From NCBI GenBank assembly GCA_018268545.1, contig JAFDWI010000247.1, forward strand, positions 1 to 5,346: a DNA stretch of 5,346 bases, given 5' to 3'. Positions 5,296 to 5,346 of the stretch are shown here, in pieces. Origin of the DNA: Actinomycetota bacterium (lineage in GTDB: Bacteria > Actinomycetota > Acidimicrobiia > Acidimicrobiales > Iamiaceae). A program made the position numbers and the translations under genes. The notes beneath the pieces were generated by a model. That model was not told where the DNA came from and ran no database searches. It saw only the letters and a program-made list of their open reading frames with translations. Each line of letters begins with the position of its first letter. Within the stretch, counting starts at the first letter, position 1.

Positions 5296-5346
5296 ATGGC
5301 CACCGGTGTGACCCTGGTCGCAACGGGTGGCTCGACGTCGTCGAAC
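5296..5346 (+). CDS. Possible divergent gene start, partial (right edge)
   Basis: From ATG 5296 the plus strand reads 17 open codons (MATGVTLVATGGSTSSN) to the window edge. About 13 of the 16 codons after the ATG end in G or C, better than the overlapping minus frame, which is full of CGA and T-ending codons. No Shine-Dalgarno sequence or clear promoter precedes it. A GTG at 5308 is another possible start. The product cannot be recognised from so few residues. Confidence 0.25.
   Translation, partial: MATGVTLVATGGSTSSN

Noticed and set aside
1..5346. Search for tRNA or rRNA genes, CRISPR arrays, transposase genes and attachment sites
   Set aside because: I saw no cloverleaf-like sequence, regular spaced repeat, transposase motif or flanking direct repeat that would support any of these.

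Overview
This is a gene-dense, high-GC window with strong G/C preference at third codon positions. It also has a probable leaderless start, overlapping stop/start codons and families common in Actinomycetota. An actinobacterial chromosome is the best guess; I cannot place it to genus from sequence alone.

Layout. (1) Positions 1-692, minus strand: a class I SAM-dependent methyltransferase, cut off at its C-terminus by the left window edge. (2) Positions 693-753: a compact 61-bp divergent control region. It carries overlapping promoter elements for both directions, a 26-bp inverted repeat that looks like a TetR operator (running into the TetR start codon), and a hairpin that holds the methyltransferase Shine-Dalgarno sequence in its loop. 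(3) Positions 754-1371, plus strand: a TetR/AcrR-type repressor. Its stop overlaps by 4 nt the start of (4) positions 1368-2519, a GT-B glycosyltransferase of the family 1 / UGT-MGT type. (5) Positions 2520-2798: the gap between convergent genes, with no credible gene but several hairpins, one a perfect 22-bp palindrome. (6) Positions 2799-3581, minus strand: a tandem VOC-domain protein resembling mycobacterial CFP32 (Rv0577). It overlaps by 14 nt the end of (7) positions 3568-5196, minus strand: a polytopic membrane protein with a large C-terminal non-membrane domain, possibly GT-C-like. (8) Positions 5197-5346: a short upstream region with a perfect 11-bp inverted repeat, then a possible plus-strand gene start running off the right edge.

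How the genes may work together. The methyltransferase, TetR repressor and glycosyltransferase form one divergent cassette that a single repressor could control from one operator. This is a plausible small-molecule modification or detoxification module (O-methylation plus glycosylation of a ligand sensed by the TetR protein), but the substrate is unknown and the idea is inference. The membrane protein and VOC protein look like a separate, translationally coupled minus-strand operon with no obvious link to the cassette. Nothing here is a clearly new system. The most interesting parts are the divergent control region, the glycosyltransferase lacking the usual catalytic histidine, and the unnamed membrane protein.
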